A stretch of DNA of 6,552 nt from the NCBI GenBank assembly GCA_946478995.1, contig CAMLDK010000053.1, positions 1 through 6,552 on the forward strand, given 5' to 3'. Numbering within the stretch: position 1 is the stretch's first letter; each line of letters starts with the position of its first letter. Shown here piece after piece: positions 5,846-6,552 of the stretch. Both the position numbers and the translations under genes were made by a program. The stretch comes from an uncultured Candidatus Saccharibacteria bacterium. GTDB taxonomy: Bacteria > Patescibacteria > Saccharimonadia > Saccharimonadales > 2-12-FULL-41-12. Under the pieces are notes generated by a model. That model did not search any database, was not told where the DNA came from, and worked only from the letters and a program-made list of their open reading frames with translations.

Positions 5846-6199
5846 ATGATACCCAAGAAAAACAGGTTTATTGGCAAAAAGGCAATCGACCGTGTCTATA
5901 AGACTGCCAGGCCGGTACGCTCAGACGCATTTAATATAAGAGTAAAAAAAGCAAATATAGACGGCTACCGGCTTGCGGTTGTCGTCAGTAAAAAAGTCAG
6001 CAAATCCGCAGTAGTGCGCAATCGTATCAGGCGGCGGATATTTGAACATGTGAGGAAAAATATTCCCTCGGGGGATATCCAAGGCAAAGAAATAATAGTC
6101 ACCGTCTTTGAGGGGTCAGCCGCTTCAATAGGTGCAGAAGATTTAAGCAAGAGGCTAAACAAGCTTTTTAACAAGGCGGAGCCAAATAAGCCGACATAG
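5846..6199 (+). CDS. rnpA: Ribonuclease P protein component
   Basis: RnpA is the small basic protein that assists the RNase P RNA (rnpB, not seen here) in 5' maturation of tRNA precursors. The 117-residue product has the normal length. It opens 'MIPKKNRFIGKKAIDRVYK', typical of the family, and carries the RNR signature helix: 'KSAVVRNRIRRRIFEHVR' at 53-70, with R58-N59-R60 as the RNA-contacting core. 'YRLAVVVSKKVSK' (41-53) forms the central strand before it. The ATG at 5846 is chosen because the next residues match the family start; the Shine-Dalgarno is weak (AGG at 5828-5830 is 15 bases away). It follows rpmH by 46 bases, and translation may depend on that neighbour. yidC starts 86 bases later, with no yidD between. 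Confidence 0.95.
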   Translation: MIPKKNRFIGKKAIDRVYKTARPVRSDAFNIRVKKANIDGYRLAVVVSKKVSKSAVVRNRIRRRIFEHVRKNIPSGDIQGKEIIVTVFEGSAASIGAEDLSKRLNKLFNKAEPNKPT

Positions 6200-6285
6200 T
6201 CCCATATGGTAAGCTAGAACATAGCAGTTATTCGGGTTTTTATCCGTAAGCTTTAGCAGCCATTAACAGTAAACGGAGATAACTA

Positions 6286-6552
6286 ATGTTTGACAAGTAT
6301 CTTATACAGCCGGTTTTCAACCTGTTGGAGACCATATATGCCATTATTCCTCATCACGACTTAGGCATAGCGATCATCATCTTCACGGCGAAACCGGACG
6401 GGAGCATCGACTACTGCAACCGTCAGTTGACGGAGTTCACAGGGCTGCCGTGCGAGCAGGTCTGGGCGGCTGGCCGCGCACCTTTCACTCATCCGGACGA
6501 AGCGGAAGATGACGATCGCCTGTGGCGCCGCTCGATTGAGACCGGAGAACCG
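6286..6552 (+). CDS. yidC: YidC/Oxa1 insertase N-terminus joined in frame to a PAS domain (chimeric, 3' end missing)
   Basis: The frame opens at an ATG with GGAG at 6275-6278 (7-base spacer) and stays open for 89 codons to the window end. Residues 1-34 ('MFDKYLIQPVFNLLETIYAI', then 'GIAIIIFT') match the start of short-form YidC, the membrane insertase that follows rnpA in many bacteria: an N-terminal helix, then the first core transmembrane helix. A normal YidC would continue with the conserved arginine-bearing segment and the remaining core helices. Instead, from residue 35 the protein reads 'AKPDGSIDYCNRQLTEFTGL' and on as a PAS sensor domain, and GC rises to about 64%. A functional insertase cannot be encoded this way, since helix 1 is cut and the catalytic groove is absent. 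I read this as true yidC up to about 6387 followed by foreign sequence; a natural fusion is much less likely. Confidence 0.8.
   Translation, partial: MFDKYLIQPVFNLLETIYAIIPHHDLGIAIIIFTAKPDGSIDYCNRQLTEFTGLPCEQVWAAGRAPFTHPDEAEDDDRLWRRSIETGEP
6388..6552 (+). other. Foreign GC-rich segment encoding part of a PAS domain
   Basis: These bases encode 'AKPDGSIDYCNRQLTEFTGL', then 'HPDEAEDDDRLWRRSIETGE', the N-terminal two thirds of a PAS domain as found in sensor histidine kinases and diguanylate cyclases ('DG.I.y.N....ytG', 'HPdD....W..al.tGep'). By my count GC is 103 of the 162 bases from 6391 to 6552 (about 64%), with GC-rich third codon positions, against an AT-leaning composition just upstream. 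It probably belongs to a high-GC bacterium and was joined here during assembly. The exact junction is uncertain within about 6382-6390, because 'T-A' suits both proteins. Confidence 0.75.

Noticed and set aside
6209..6259. Imperfect direct repeat GTAAGCT...TAGCAG in the rnpA-yidC spacer
   Set aside because: Only two copies of short 6-7 base blocks with different internal spacing; this can easily arise by chance and has no clear functional context.
6286..6552. A genuine novel YidC-PAS sensor protein
   Set aside because: The YidC core helices and conserved arginine are missing, the join cuts a transmembrane helix, and composition changes at the same point. A chimeric assembly explains all three more simply.

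Overview
The window carries a bacterial chromosome-origin neighbourhood: recF, dnaN and dnaA on the minus strand, divergent from rpmH, rnpA and yidC on the plus strand. Left of these lies a plus-strand operon of envelope proteins. The moderate GC, the short YidC-type N-terminus without a periplasmic domain, small compact genes, a TTG-started dnaA and single-TM, PEGA-like hypothetical proteins all suggest a member of the Candidate Phyla Radiation, most likely Candidatus Saccharibacteria (TM7). That placement is inference from protein feel and gene order, not from a search. The genetic code looks standard: TGA ends dnaN and glycine uses GGN codons.

Layout. Positions 1-1594 hold three tightly packed plus-strand genes: the C-terminal part of a cell-wall hydrolase-like protein (start outside the window), then two single-pass membrane proteins with a PEGA-like beta domain or a similar layout. 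The second and third overlap by one base (TAATG). They converge on recF with only 12 bases between the stop codons. Minus-strand recF (1607-2662), dnaN (2707-3801) and dnaA (4042-5421) form the replication-initiation cluster, transcribed in the order dnaA-dnaN-recF. The 240-base dnaA-dnaN spacer is A-rich, with repeated CTGTTTAAA-type 9-mers and an 83-codon open frame that exactly fills it. The 240-base dnaA-rpmH spacer has one perfect and two consensus-compatible DnaA boxes and is the best oriC candidate. It also carries a good promoter for rpmH whose predicted start point falls at the rpmH ATG. rpmH (45 aa, only 138 bases) and rnpA follow.

The right end is anomalous. yidC starts normally with a good Shine-Dalgarno, but after about 34 codons, in the middle of its first core transmembrane helix, the sequence switches in frame to a GC-rich (about 64%) PAS sensor domain that continues to the window end. 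The likeliest reading is a chimeric assembly junction, with the last ~165 bases coming from another organism.

Together the right-hand genes initiate replication (DnaA, the clamp DnaN, RecF) and supply the ribosome/RNase P/membrane-insertion trio (L34, RnpA, YidC). The left operon probably acts at the cell surface.
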